From Holophagaceae bacterium (lineage in GTDB: Bacteria; Acidobacteriota; Holophagae; Holophagales; Holophagaceae), in the NCBI GenBank assembly GCA_016720465.1, contig JADKKO010000001.1, positions 682,001-746,000 on the forward strand: a stretch of 64,000 nucleotides of DNA. The letters run 5' to 3'. Every line of letters begins with the position of its first letter. Within the stretch, counting starts at the first letter, position 1. The notes under the pieces were generated by a model. It was not told the DNA's origin. It was given only the letters and a program-made list of their open reading frames with translations, and made no database searches. A program made the translations under genes and the position numbers. Below, one piece after another: positions 1-7,524 of this stretch.

Positions 1-322
1 CCTGGCGGACTGCTTCTTCGAGCTGGGCTCCCTCCAGCATGGCCGGCAGGTAGGGCTTGAGGATGGCGATTTCGGATTGTTCGGCCGCGGCGCGGTCCGG
101 GTGGCCGGCCTTCGCGTATTGCTCCACGCTGTCCTCGCGGCTCTTCACCAGCCTCTTGAAGACAGCGATGGAATCCGCCTCGCCGAGCCTCCCCTGGGGG
201 CCCAGCCCCTTGGCGATGGCCTCGTTCTTGTAGGCCGCCAGGGCCATGCGCAGCACGCCCGTCCTGGCGCTGTCCTTCGCCAGCATGGATGCTTTGAGAT
301 CGGCCTGGAGGCGGTCGAGCAT
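1..322 (-). CDS. GatB/YqeY-domain protein, 3' end outside the window
   Basis: About 107 residues are visible. The protein opens MLDRLQADLKASMLAKD and continues with a charged helical run (LRMALAAYKNEAIAKG, then KSREDSVEQYAKAGHPD and EQSEIAILKPYLPAML), the usual pattern of the small YqeY family. These proteins resemble the tail domain of the GatB amidotransferase subunit and are thought to bind tRNA, although their cellular role is poorly defined. The family is about 150 residues, so roughly the last third is missing. The ATG at 322 has GAGG nine bases upstream. The gene follows the ferredoxin on the same strand with a hairpin between them. Confidence 0.85.
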   Translation of the reverse strand, partial: MLDRLQADLKASMLAKDSARTGVLRMALAAYKNEAIAKGLGPQGRLGEADSIAVFKRLVKSREDSVEQYAKAGHPDRAAAEQSEIAILKPYLPAMLEGAQLEEAVRQ

Positions 323-388
323 GGGAACCTCGTGGATGGCAACGGCCGGGTCTTCAACCCCGCCGGAGGATGTTGGTAAATGCGAAGA

Positions 389-406
389 ACGGCGCCAAAG
401 CGCCGT
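389..406 (-). terminator. hairpin after the ferredoxin gene
   Basis: A perfect 7-bp stem (ACGGCGC/GCGCCGT) with loop CAAA lies 29 bases beyond the ferredoxin stop. Read on the - strand it is followed by TTCTT, only a weak T-tract, so termination is plausible but not certain. Confidence 0.45.
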
Positions 407-434
407 CCCTCTTCAACCCATAGCTTACAGCCTG

Positions 435-689
435 CTAGGCCTGCTCGTACTTGATGACTTCCACCGGGCAGCCAGCGGCGGCGGCGATGATGCTGTCGGC
501 CAGTTCGGTCTGCACGTCGTCGTTCAGTTCGCTCATTTCCTCGCGGTTCTCGCTGTCGATGCCGTCCTTCCGCACGCCGCCCATGATGTTGCAGCTGGTG
601 TCCGTCACGTGGAACACGTCGGGGGTCTCCGCCTCGCAGGCATTGCACACGATGCAGCCTTCTTCGATCCAAACCTTGGTGATTGCCAT
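435..689 (-). CDS. single-cluster 4Fe-4S (or 3Fe-4S) ferredoxin
   Basis: This 84-residue protein carries CIVCNAC near the start (Cys12, Cys15, Cys18) and a fourth ligand in GCP near the end (Cys74). That is the pattern of a small electron-carrier ferredoxin with one cubane cluster. Cys33 is an extra cysteine. The region between the cysteines is acidic, as usual for ferredoxins. I chose the ATG at 689 because GGAGGAG lies just upstream; an earlier in-frame ATG has no ribosome site and would overlap the thiL promoter region. It is divergent from thiL. Its redox partner is not evident from the neighbours. Confidence 0.88.
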   Translation of the reverse strand: MAITKVWIEEGCIVCNACEAETPDVFHVTDTSCNIMGGVRKDGIDSENREEMSELNDDVQTELADSIIAAAAGCPVEVIKYEQA

Positions 690-787
690 GGGGTTGTCTC
701 CTCCGTCTCCACACTGGGCGAACCCTCCAAGATTATCAAAGGACCCGGGCATCTCCAAGCGCGGACCTTGTGGGAGAATCGAGGTCC

Positions 788-1735
788 GTGGCCTCCCGAG
801 AGCTCGACATCCTGACCCGCATCCGGGCTTTGCTGCCCGGGGGCGAAGCGCTTGTGGACGATTGCGGCGCGGTTCCCTCCGCGCCGCCGGGCGAAGTGCT
901 TCTGGTCACAACCGACCTGATGGAAGAGGGGATCCACTTCCATAGGGCGTGGCATCCGCCGGAACTCCTCGGTTCGAAGCTGTTGAATGTGAACCTCTCC
1001 GACCTGGATGCGTCCGGCGCCGCTTGCCTGGGATTCACTCTCACGCTGGCCCTGCCGCCGGACCTGGAGATGGCCTGGGTGGAATCGCTGCTGAAGGGAC
1101 TGGCTGAGACCGCGCGCGGCTCAAACCTCCAGGTGATCGGGGGCGACACGGTGGGCAGGTCCCAAGGCATCGGCCTCGGCATCACCGCCTTTGGCTCCGC
1201 CAGGCGGTGGCTGCGGCGCGACGGGGCCGCCATGGGCGACCGCATCTACGTGGACCAACCCTTGGGCCGCAGCCTGAGGGGTTTGAAAAAACTCCAGGCC
1301 GGCGAAAGGTGGAATGCGGCCCGGCCGGACCCCGACATCGCCTGGCACCTGGATCCGGAACCCATGCTCGGACTGGGCCCGCGGCTCGGAGGCATCCCGG
1401 AAGTCCATGCGTGCATCGACCTTTCGGACGGGCTTTCGAAGGATCTCAGGATGCTGGCGAAAGCCAGCGGCGTGACGCTGGAATTGGAGCCGGGGCTCGC
1501 CGCTGACGAACTTTTCGGCGGCGAAGACTACGCCCGGTGCTTCGCTTCCTCCATGGAGCAACAAAAGCTGGAGGCCTGCCTGGGGATTCCGCTGAGGGCC
1601 GTGGCCGTGGCCGTGGAGCAGCGGGAATCGCCGCTTCTCGTCTATGATGGAGGTTCCTGGATTCCTTTGGATGACCGCAGCTTTGACCACTTCGAACGCT
1701 CAGACCGCCCCCCGGACCGCACCGGCCATTCATGA
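788..1735 (+). CDS. thiL: thiamine-monophosphate kinase
   Basis: ThiL phosphorylates thiamine monophosphate with ATP to give the cofactor thiamine pyrophosphate. The 315-residue product shows the AIR-synthase-like fold signatures: VDDCGAV near the start, TTDLMEEGIHF, the metal-binding NLSDLDASGA, VIGGDTVG and, in the C-terminal half, CIDLSDGLSKDL and ELFGGEDY. The GTG at 788 is chosen because GAGG precedes it by a few bases and it matches the family's usual start; an in-frame ATG at 683 would run into the divergent ferredoxin gene. The stop overlaps the ATG of the next gene (ATGA), so the two are translationally coupled. The other thiamine gene here, thiD, lies about 3.7 kb downstream in a separate unit. 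Confidence 0.93.
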   Translation: MASRELDILTRIRALLPGGEALVDDCGAVPSAPPGEVLLVTTDLMEEGIHFHRAWHPPELLGSKLLNVNLSDLDASGAACLGFTLTLALPPDLEMAWVESLLKGLAETARGSNLQVIGGDTVGRSQGIGLGITAFGSARRWLRRDGAAMGDRIYVDQPLGRSLRGLKKLQAGERWNAARPDPDIAWHLDPEPMLGLGPRLGGIPEVHACIDLSDGLSKDLRMLAKASGVTLELEPGLAADELFGGEDYARCFASSMEQQKLEACLGIPLRAVAVAVEQRESPLLVYDGGSWIPLDDRSFDHFERSDRPPDRTGHS

Positions 1736-2367
1736 GTGATGCCCCCGGCCCACCCGGCCCACCGGCCTCGCCTGCCCAGGTAAAGCCCTCGAAGGGCCTG
1801 TACGCGAAGCTGAAGCTGCACATCCTCCATCCGGACCTGAGCGCCGAGAGCATCGCCTGGAGCTTCGCCCTCGGGCTGGCCGTGGCATTCAATCCCCTGC
1901 TCGGCATGCATACGGTCATGATCCTGCTGTTCTGCGCGCTGTTCCGCGGCCTGCACCGGCCGCTCATGTTCCTCGCGGCCTTCATCAACAATCCGTGGAC
2001 CATGGTGCCCATCGCCACCGCCTCGGCCTACCTGGGCAATTTCCTCAGGGGGCGGGGCATGAACCTGGACCTGTCCACCATCCACTGGCGAGAGATCGGC
2101 TGGCGCAGCTTCGTCACCTGGCAGGGCTTCGAGGCCATGCACGACATGCTCAGGCCTGTGCTGAAATCGTACCTGTTCGGAGGCATGCTGCTGAGCCTCC
2201 TTGCCATCCCCGCCGGTTACTGGGCCATGCTGGTGCTAGCCCGCCGCATGCGGCGGATCCATTTCCACCATTCACACGGAGGCACCCATGGACATGCGAT
2301 TCCTGATGAAGCAGGCCCAGGCCATGCAGGCGAAACTGGCGGAAGCCCAGAAGACCCTGCGCGCTGA
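1732..2367 (+). CDS. DUF2062 membrane protein
   Basis: The 211-residue protein has the DUF2062 core: AWSFALGLAVAFNPLLGMHT, a hydrophobic helix, then FINNPWTMVP and a last membrane helix near residues 145-170. The family is membrane-bound and uncharacterised. The tail after the last helix is basic and then histidine-rich (HFHHSHGGTHGHA), which is not part of the domain. It starts in an ATGA overlap with thiL. Its last 80 bases overlap the start of ybaB in another frame; the ybaB frame is certainly coding, so the overlap is either real or caused by an indel that removed an earlier stop. No base change is needed to read either gene. Confidence 0.82.
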   Translation: MSDAPGPPGPPASPAQVKPSKGLYAKLKLHILHPDLSAESIAWSFALGLAVAFNPLLGMHTVMILLFCALFRGLHRPLMFLAAFINNPWTMVPIATASAYLGNFLRGRGMNLDLSTIHWREIGWRSFVTWQGFEAMHDMLRPVLKSYLFGGMLLSLLAIPAGYWAMLVLARRMRRIHFHHSHGGTHGHAIPDEAGPGHAGETGGSPEDPAR

Positions 2368-2590
2368 AGGCACCGCCGGCGGCCAAATGGTGAAGGTCAC
2401 GGTGAACGGCGCGAAGGAGGTCCAGCAAATCTCCATCGCCAAAGAGGCCATGGACCCCGAGGATCCTTCCATGCTCGAAGACCTTCTGCTGGCGGCCTTC
2501 AAGGATGCGGCGCTGAAGGCCGATGAGGCCATGGCCAAGGCCACCGGAGGCATGGGCGCCGGGTTGAACATCCCGGGGCTGAAGGCCTGA
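2288..2590 (+). CDS. ybaB: YbaB/EbfC nucleoid-associated protein
   Basis: This 100-residue protein opens MDMRFLMKQAQAMQAKLAEA, the standard YbaB start, and keeps the central VTVNGAKEVQQISI strand pair. YbaB binds DNA as a dimer and is usually encoded directly before recR, as here (its TGA shares one base with the recR ATG). In many bacteria dnaX precedes ybaB; here DUF2062 takes that place and overlaps the start by 80 bases. The start has GGAGG close upstream inside the DUF2062 gene. Confidence 0.93.
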   Translation: MDMRFLMKQAQAMQAKLAEAQKTLRAEGTAGGQMVKVTVNGAKEVQQISIAKEAMDPEDPSMLEDLLLAAFKDAALKADEAMAKATGGMGAGLNIPGLKA

Positions 2591-3192
2591 TGGACTTCCC
2601 CGCTCCGCTCCAGTCGGTGGTCGACGCCCTGCAGAAGCTCCCGGGGGTGGGGGCGAAAAGCGCGCAGCGGATGGCCCTGCACCTTCTGAAAGAAGGGCCG
2701 CAGGCCATGGAGCACCTGGGCCATCTGCTGACGCAGGCCGCGCAGCGCGTGGGGTTTTGCGAACAGTGCGGCGCCTTCACGGACCAGCCGGCCTGTTCCA
2801 TCTGCCGGGATCCGAAACGCGATCCCGCCTCGCTGGCGGTGGTGGCGGAGGCTTCCAATGTCCTGAGCTTCGAACGCAACGGCCAGTTCCGCGGGCGCTA
2901 CTTCGTGCTGGGCGGGCTGATCTCCCCGCTTCGCGGCATAGGCCCCGACCAGCTCAAGATCCGCGAGCTGCTCAAGCGCCTGGAGGATCACAAGGTCCAG
3001 GAGATCATCCTCGCCCTGAATCCCACCATGGATGGAGAGGCCACGGCCGCATGGCTGGCGCGGACCCTGGAACCGCTGCGGCTGAAGGTCACGCGGATCG
3101 GCATGGGCCTTCCCGTCGGCAGCGACCTGGAATACGCCGACGACCTGACGCTCAGCCGGGCCATGGAAGGGCGGCGGCCCGTCAATAGCTGA
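2590..3192 (+). CDS. recR: recombination mediator protein RecR
   Basis: RecR acts with RecO, RecF and RecA in recombinational repair of gaps. The 200-residue product has the N-terminal helix-hairpin-helix (KLPGVGAKSAQRMALHLL), a four-cysteine zinc finger (CEQCGAFTDQPACSICRD, residues about 57-74), then the Toprim domain with VVAEASNVLSFER and LALNPTMDGEATA. Length and order are standard. Its start overlaps the ybaB stop by one base. Downstream lies a 425-base repeat-filled gap and the convergent truA gene. Confidence 0.96.
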   Translation: MDFPAPLQSVVDALQKLPGVGAKSAQRMALHLLKEGPQAMEHLGHLLTQAAQRVGFCEQCGAFTDQPACSICRDPKRDPASLAVVAEASNVLSFERNGQFRGRYFVLGGLISPLRGIGPDQLKIRELLKRLEDHKVQEIILALNPTMDGEATAAWLARTLEPLRLKVTRIGMGLPVGSDLEYADDLTLSRAMEGRRPVNS

Positions 3193-3328
3193 TACGAGTT
3201 TCATTCGAAAAGATAAAAATTCACCACAAAGACACGAAGACACTAAGAAAGCACCAAGCTCCAACATGGCTGATTTCGGCTCAAAATCGCTTCGCGAGGC
3301 GCGTAGCGCCTGCGGGCTGAAGGCCCGC

Positions 3329-3392
3329 AAATTCAGGTGGCCCGGCGCGGATCACACCTAAGCGTGAGTCCGCCGCCGGGCCACCTGAATTT
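3329..3392. repeat. 19-bp perfect inverted repeat
   Basis: The arm at 3329-3347 (starting aaattcaggtggccc) is exactly complementary to 3374-3392, with a 26-base loop. No T-tract follows on either strand, so it is not a standard intrinsic terminator, though it lies between converging genes. Confidence 0.85.
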
Positions 3393-3422
3393 CATCTGCG
3401 AAGCTCGCACATGATGGGTCTC

Positions 3423-3530
3423 TTTGTGTCCTTTGTGTCCTTTGTGTCCTTTGTGTCCTTTGTGTCCTTTGTGTCCTTTGTGTCCTTTGTGTCCTTTGTG
3501 TCCTTTGTGTCCTTTGTGTCCTTTGTGCCT
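3423..3530. repeat. 9-bp tandem array, TTTGTGTCC x11 plus one imperfect unit
   Basis: Eleven perfect copies of TTTGTGTCC run from 3423 to 3521, followed by a changed unit TTTGTGCCT. On the - strand the array can be read as (GHK)n and on the + strand as (CPL)n, but neither frame has a ribosome site or any non-repetitive sequence, so I treat it as non-coding. Confidence 0.92.
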
Positions 3531-3617
3531 TGGTGGTCCTATTTCGTTGAATTCAACTTGGGCTGAATCCCGGAGCGGCTCCAACCGGCCTGGCGGCGGC
3601 GGTCCGGCCCGCTGGCT

Positions 3618-4415
3618 TCAACCTTCGGGCGGCTCCGGCCATGGGCTCGGTTCCCCGATGCCCCACCGGCGCTGGTACCACACCTGGTCCATGTAGAGGC
3701 CCAGGGCGGGGGCTGAAATGCCGGATCCGCGGCGGTCCCGCCCGGCGAGAATGCCCGGGATAGAATCCGGCGCTTTTCGGCCGCGGCCGATGTCCACCAG
3801 CGTCCCGGTCATGATCCGAACCTGGTGCATCAGGAACCGGGTGCCTTCGAAGACCAAGTCCAGGGCGGGTCCTCGGTCCACCAGTTCCACCTTGAACAGG
3901 ACGCGCACTGCGGATGTGGCCGAACATTCCGCCGCGCGGAAGCTGGAGAAATCATGCTCGCCCACGAGGTGCGCGGCTGCCTGGGCCATGGCTTTCCGGT
4001 CCAAGGGCGCTTTTCCGAACTGATGCCAGGCCCGGTCCAGCAGGAAGGGATCCGCCGAAGGCCCCTCCTGGAGTTTGTAGACGTACCGCTTGGCCACAGC
4101 ATGGTGGCGGGGGAAAAAGCCGGCAGGCGCGGGCTCGGCGGTCATGACCCGGACCTCCCCCGGCAGATGGGCGTTGAGCGCCGCCATCAGGCGGTAGGGG
4201 TCCCAATCCCTCGTTGCGAGCACCAGGACCCCCTGGGCCCGGGCATGCACCCCCGCGTCCGTGCGGCCGGTTCCCTGGGGCATAGGCGCCCCGGAATCGA
4301 TGGCTTGAAGCGCCTTCCAGAATTCCCCCTGGACGCTCCGCAAAGTGGTCTGGATTTGCCACCCGAAGAAGTTCGTGCCGACGTAGGCCAGGCGCAGGAA
4401 GAAGGGAAAGGACAT
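3618..4415 (-). CDS. truA: tRNA pseudouridine(38-40) synthase
   Basis: TruA converts uridines 38-40 of the tRNA anticodon arm to pseudouridine. The 265-residue product has the N-terminal LRLAYVGTNFFGWQIQ strand, the catalytic loop GTGRTDAGVHA with Asp53, KRYVYKL, HDFSSFRA and the late FLMHQVRIMTGTLVDIG motif. Length is typical. The ATG at 4415 follows GAGGCC. It converges on recR, with the repeat block between their 3' ends. Confidence 0.96.
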   Translation of the reverse strand: MSFPFFLRLAYVGTNFFGWQIQTTLRSVQGEFWKALQAIDSGAPMPQGTGRTDAGVHARAQGVLVLATRDWDPYRLMAALNAHLPGEVRVMTAEPAPAGFFPRHHAVAKRYVYKLQEGPSADPFLLDRAWHQFGKAPLDRKAMAQAAAHLVGEHDFSSFRAAECSATSAVRVLFKVELVDRGPALDLVFEGTRFLMHQVRIMTGTLVDIGRGRKAPDSIPGILAGRDRRGSGISAPALGLYMDQVWYQRRWGIGEPSPWPEPPEG

Positions 4416-4634
4416 GGCCTCATTGTAGGCTTGGGGGGCTTTTCCGCGGCCAAGATTCCGTGGAACGTTGCGATTGCTTTGCTGTGGAACAATGCTGCTT
4501 CCGGAAGGCCCACCATCAGTGCATCTGCTTATTTTCTAGAAGTTAGGACAGAGTATTTATGGGTCTTCAGCCATCCATCGACCACCTAGATCTCCTGTCC
4601 ATGCCTGATTACGAAAAAAATTATTTGAAAACCC
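4416..4634. other. gap between truA and the HU promoter
   Basis: About 220 bases with no open frame that has a ribosome site or family features. The part nearest the HU promoter becomes AT-rich (attacgaaaaaaattatttg at about 4607-4627), which would fit an UP element for the -35 box at 4635. Confidence 0.5.
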
Positions 4635-4663
4635 TTGACATCACTACATCCTGACCGTACCTT
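4635..4663 (+). promoter_or_regulatory. sigma70-type promoter of the HU gene
   Basis: TTGACA at 4635-4640 and TACCTT at 4658-4663 are separated by exactly 17 bases, with an A/T-rich stretch directly upstream. Transcription would begin near 4670, leaving a leader of about 140 bases before the HU start. The -35 box is a perfect consensus match. Confidence 0.7.
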
Positions 4664-4809
4664 CGTTGGAGTTTAGCAAAAACCTAGGAACCGTAAGGGT
4701 TTCCAGCTCCTTCCTAATTGAAAAGCCAGTGGAACCGGGACATCTCATGGTGGGGTGATTCCGATTTCCTTTACCCGGGGACCGATGTCCCCATTTTCGG
4801 AGGTATTAC

Positions 4810-5106
4810 ATGAATAAAGCCGAACTGGTCACCGCCATTTCGGACAAGGCCGGAATCACCAAGGCCCAGGCTGCTGCAGCCCTGGACCAGATGATTTCCA
4901 GCGTGTCCGGCGCCCTGCGCACAGGCGACAAAGTCACCCTCGTGGGCTTTGGAACCTTCTCGACGGTGAGCCGCGGACCCCGCACGGGCCGCAATCCACG
5001 GGACAACAAGCCCATCAAGATCGCCGCGAAGAAGGTCGCGAAGTTCAAGCCGGGCAAAAAGCTTGCTGACGACGTGAACGGCAAGGGCGGTAAAAAGAAA
5101 AAGTAA
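4810..5106 (+). CDS. HU-family DNA-binding protein
   Basis: This 98-residue histone-like protein shows MNKAELVTAISDKAGITKAQ at the start, the LVGFGTFS turn and the DNA-binding arm RGPRTGRNPRDNKPIKI, then a lysine tail (KGGKKKK) a little longer than in E. coli HU. HU bends and compacts DNA as a dimer. GGAGG lies seven bases before the ATG. The gene stands alone, with its own strong promoter and an intrinsic terminator, as expected for a highly expressed protein. A second HU/IHF relative is at 43211-43516. Confidence 0.95.
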   Translation: MNKAELVTAISDKAGITKAQAAAALDQMISSVSGALRTGDKVTLVGFGTFSTVSRGPRTGRNPRDNKPIKIAAKKVAKFKPGKKLADDVNGKGGKKKK

Positions 5107-5147
5107 TACCCGAAATCGCAGTTATCTCCTGAAACTTGGTGATGTTG

Positions 5148-5177
5148 TTCAGCCCACTTCAGTGGGCTGAATTTTTT
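5148..5177 (+). terminator. intrinsic terminator of the HU gene
   Basis: A perfect 10-bp stem (TTCAGCCCAC/GTGGGCTGAA) with loop TTCA is followed directly by six T residues (5172-5177), 41 bases after the HU stop. Confidence 0.93.
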
Positions 5178-5418
5178 ATCTATTACTGTTTTTCACCCAT
5201 TATTTTTTGTTCCACACCAAGAAAATCAAAAATCGGCTCTGCCTACGCTTCGTTCCAACGGGTCCGCCTTAAATACCGCCATGGTTGGATCGAGCGGAGG
5301 AGTAATCCGGGAAAAGCCCTGCCTTCCCCGGCCTGGGGTCCAGGTCCTCCTGTGAAGGCCCATGGATGCACGATTCCTCTGGCCCCGGCCTCCAGCGATG
5401 TCATTCTTAAGGGTTCGC

Positions 5419-6270
5419 ATGACCAGCCCCCAGCCCCTGAATCCGACGCCTCCGATCGCCCTCTGCCTGGGCGGCCTGGATCCGTCCGCCGGGGCGGGCC
5501 TGCTGCGGGACGTGATGACGCTTCAAGCCCTCGGTGTCCATCCCATGGCCGTCAGCACAGCCGAAACCATGCAGAACGGCCTCGCCTGCCTGCGCGTCGA
5601 AGCACCCTCCATGGACCCGGTGAAACGCATCGAGGCCCTTGGGCCGCACCTCGCCGGGCGGTGGGGCGTGAAGCTGGGCATGGCGGCCTTGGATGAATCC
5701 ACTTTCCTGCGCCTTGCAGCCACCCTGAAGGCCCTGGATCCACCCATCCGGATCTGGGACCCCATCCTGGCCCCCTCGGCGGGCGTGGGGCTCCATGACG
5801 GGGCGGATCTGCGCCGCATGGCGGATGTCCTGCTCAAAACAAGCGGCTGGGTGGTGAGTCCCAATCGGGGAGAATCCGCCGCGGCCGCCGGCCTGCCTCC
5901 GGACCAGATCCAGACCGCCGAGGCTGGCCACCTGGCCCGCCCCTGGCTGGAGCGGGGCGCCAAGGCCGTGTGGCTCAAGGGCGGCCATGCTCCGGGTCCC
6001 GGGGTCCAAGATCTCTGGATCACGGAGGACGGCATCACGCCCCTGCCCGCTTCTCCCCGTCTCCCGGGGCAGCGGCGGGGCACCGGCTGCACCCTGGCCG
6101 CCGCCTGGCTGGGGCTGAGATTGTTGGGGCGCTCGGAACTGGCCGCCGCGGGAGAATCGGCGGAGCGCCTGCGGAATCGCTGGAGCCAGGCCTTCGCGCC
6201 CGGCGGAGCGGGCCGCCCGCTCTTCGCGCCAGAGGCGCTGGCCGGCCCGCCGGAGGCCCCGTGCGATTGA
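5419..6270 (+). CDS. thiD: hydroxymethylpyrimidine/phosphomethylpyrimidine kinase
   Basis: ThiD phosphorylates HMP and HMP-P to make the pyrimidine half of thiamine. The 283-residue product has the ribokinase-like start CLGGLDPSAGAGLLRDV, the substrate-side ETMQNG, IWDPILAPSAG, the NRGE motif (SPNRGESAAAAG), LKGGHA and the closing GTGCTLAAAW anion-hole motif with its cysteine near residue 223. I prefer the ATG at 5419, which opens MTSPQPLNPTPP, over upstream ATGs at 5362 and 5398, because the family begins close to the CLGGLDPSAGAG strand; the ribosome site is weak for all three. No TPP riboswitch motif is visible upstream. The end overlaps the next gene's GTG start by 10 bases. Confidence 0.9.
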   Translation: MTSPQPLNPTPPIALCLGGLDPSAGAGLLRDVMTLQALGVHPMAVSTAETMQNGLACLRVEAPSMDPVKRIEALGPHLAGRWGVKLGMAALDESTFLRLAATLKALDPPIRIWDPILAPSAGVGLHDGADLRRMADVLLKTSGWVVSPNRGESAAAAGLPPDQIQTAEAGHLARPWLERGAKAVWLKGGHAPGPGVQDLWITEDGITPLPASPRLPGQRRGTGCTLAAAWLGLRLLGRSELAAAGESAERLRNRWSQAFAPGGAGRPLFAPEALAGPPEAPCD

Positions 6271-7472
6271 CGGAAGGCAAAGGCTATTTCATCCGCTGCG
6301 CCGCCGACACGCCCTTCGCGGGATGGACGGGCACCCGGGTTCTGGAGGGCGTCGCCCCCACGGCACCGCTATCTCCCTGGATGGCCCTGCGGGCCCTCAA
6401 CGAGATGGCCTCCCTCCTGCCCGGCGGCCTGGCGCTGGTGTGGGACGCGGAGCCCTCCTGGCTCCATGCGCTGAGCGGCGATTCCCGCACGGGATTCTTC
6501 CAGGCCCTGAGCACCCTGCCCGGCCTATCCCTGCATCTGCGCGAGGCCGCGGCCGGGCATTTCAGCCATGGCATTTTCCGGGGCTGGATCCATGGTCCCG
6601 GCATGCCCACCGGCGCCGCCGGAGAGCTTTGGCGCCATGGGGCGCTCGGCTGGGTGCCCGATGCCGGCAAGGCCTGGTCCCTGCCGGATTTCGGCCATGT
6701 GCCCCACGGTGAAACCGCCCTCCTCGGCGCCTCCGATGAGGTGGTGCCTGGTTTCCTGTGGGGCGAGCTGCTGTTCCCTCTGGGGGCCCTCTCCTCGCTG
6801 GATGCGGAGGGCATCGCGGCGGACCTAGAAGGCCTCCAGACCGAACTCGAACGCGCCTTCAGCCTGCGCCTGGCCGAAGGAGGCTGGCCCTCGGCCCTGC
6901 CCTTCCAGCGGAAGCGCTGCGGTTGGCGCCTGGGGGTCCTCGGGGGCTCCGAATTCCAGGGCGCCAGCGGGGATTGGAAGGCCGCGGCAGACGGCCTGGC
7001 CGGCCTCGTGCGCGTCCTTGAAGCGCGCCTCAAATCCTCCATCCAGGCCGGTCCCTGCCATGATGCCGGGGTGGCCCACCAGTTGGGGCTCCAGGCCATG
7101 CGCGAGGGCCTCCCCTGGCGCAACAGCCTGCCCCTTCCGCCCGCGCCCCCGAGCTTCACCACGGGCCTTGGCGCCGACGCCCGCGTTCCTTCTCCCCTGG
7201 AATCCCGCGCCGCCTTCCCGCTTCCGCTGCGGGAACTGCTGCAGCATCCGCCCATCGCGCTCCTGCGGGTGCCGGCCGTGCCCAGCGAGGGCGCCGCCGA
7301 GGCCCTGCTGGCCCGCTTCAGCGCCACGCCTGCGCTGCGCTGGCTTCCGCCCGACATGCCTCTGCCGGGGCCCTTCCTCCCCGAGCAGCCCTGGGCTCCG
7401 GCGGGCGATTTCCCCTTTCCCTCGGACCCAAGCGCGGGCGTGCAACTGGGCTTGTTCGGAGAATGGGAATGA
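6261..7472 (+). CDS. unrecognised protein between thiD and the HerA-like ATPase
   Basis: I do not recognise this 403-residue protein. The GTG at 6261 (VRLTEGKGYFIRCAADT) has GGAGG five bases upstream and overlaps the end of thiD; a much earlier in-frame ATG lies inside thiD and is not used. The sequence is rich in Gly, Ala, Pro and Leu, has no signal peptide or membrane helix, and holds no P-loop or metal cluster that I can see. Recurrent short hydrophobic blocks (WMALRALNEMASLLPGG, GELLFPLGALSSL) look globular. The last part, residues about 300-400, is proline-rich. The next gene starts 52 bases later, so the two may be co-transcribed. Confidence 0.7.
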   Translation: MRLTEGKGYFIRCAADTPFAGWTGTRVLEGVAPTAPLSPWMALRALNEMASLLPGGLALVWDAEPSWLHALSGDSRTGFFQALSTLPGLSLHLREAAAGHFSHGIFRGWIHGPGMPTGAAGELWRHGALGWVPDAGKAWSLPDFGHVPHGETALLGASDEVVPGFLWGELLFPLGALSSLDAEGIAADLEGLQTELERAFSLRLAEGGWPSALPFQRKRCGWRLGVLGGSEFQGASGDWKAAADGLAGLVRVLEARLKSSIQAGPCHDAGVAHQLGLQAMREGLPWRNSLPLPPAPPSFTTGLGADARVPSPLESRAAFPLPLRELLQHPPIALLRVPAVPSEGAAEALLARFSATPALRWLPPDMPLPGPFLPEQPWAPAGDFPFPSDPSAGVQLGLFGEWE

Positions 7473-7524
7473 ACGGGATACTGAAGCAATTCCCTCGAAG
7501 CTGGGGCCGCCTCCCGGAGCCGTC

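Larger units (their letters stand above)
3193..3617. repeat. composite repeat block between recR and truA
   Basis: There is no credible gene in these 425 bases between two converging genes. At 3218-3250 stands a run of accacaaag/gacacgaag-type units. A small hairpin (GCGGGC/GCCCGC) follows at about 3312-3328, then a 19-bp perfect inverted repeat, then a tandem array of TTTGTGTCC ending in ccttggtggtcc. The outer unit at the left (ttcaccacaaagacacg) and the right end (read on the other strand: ggaccaccaaggcacaaagg) are the same motif in opposite orientation, so the block looks like one inverted-repeat element rather than random low-complexity DNA. Confidence 0.7.

Noticed and set aside
3333..3584. 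Frame on the - strand through the 9-bp array giving (GHK)n
   Set aside because: The content is only the repeat itself; no ribosome site and no flanking protein-like sequence.
5178..5418. TPP riboswitch upstream of thiD
   Set aside because: I looked for the CTGAGA and ACCTGATC-type thi-box elements and found none.
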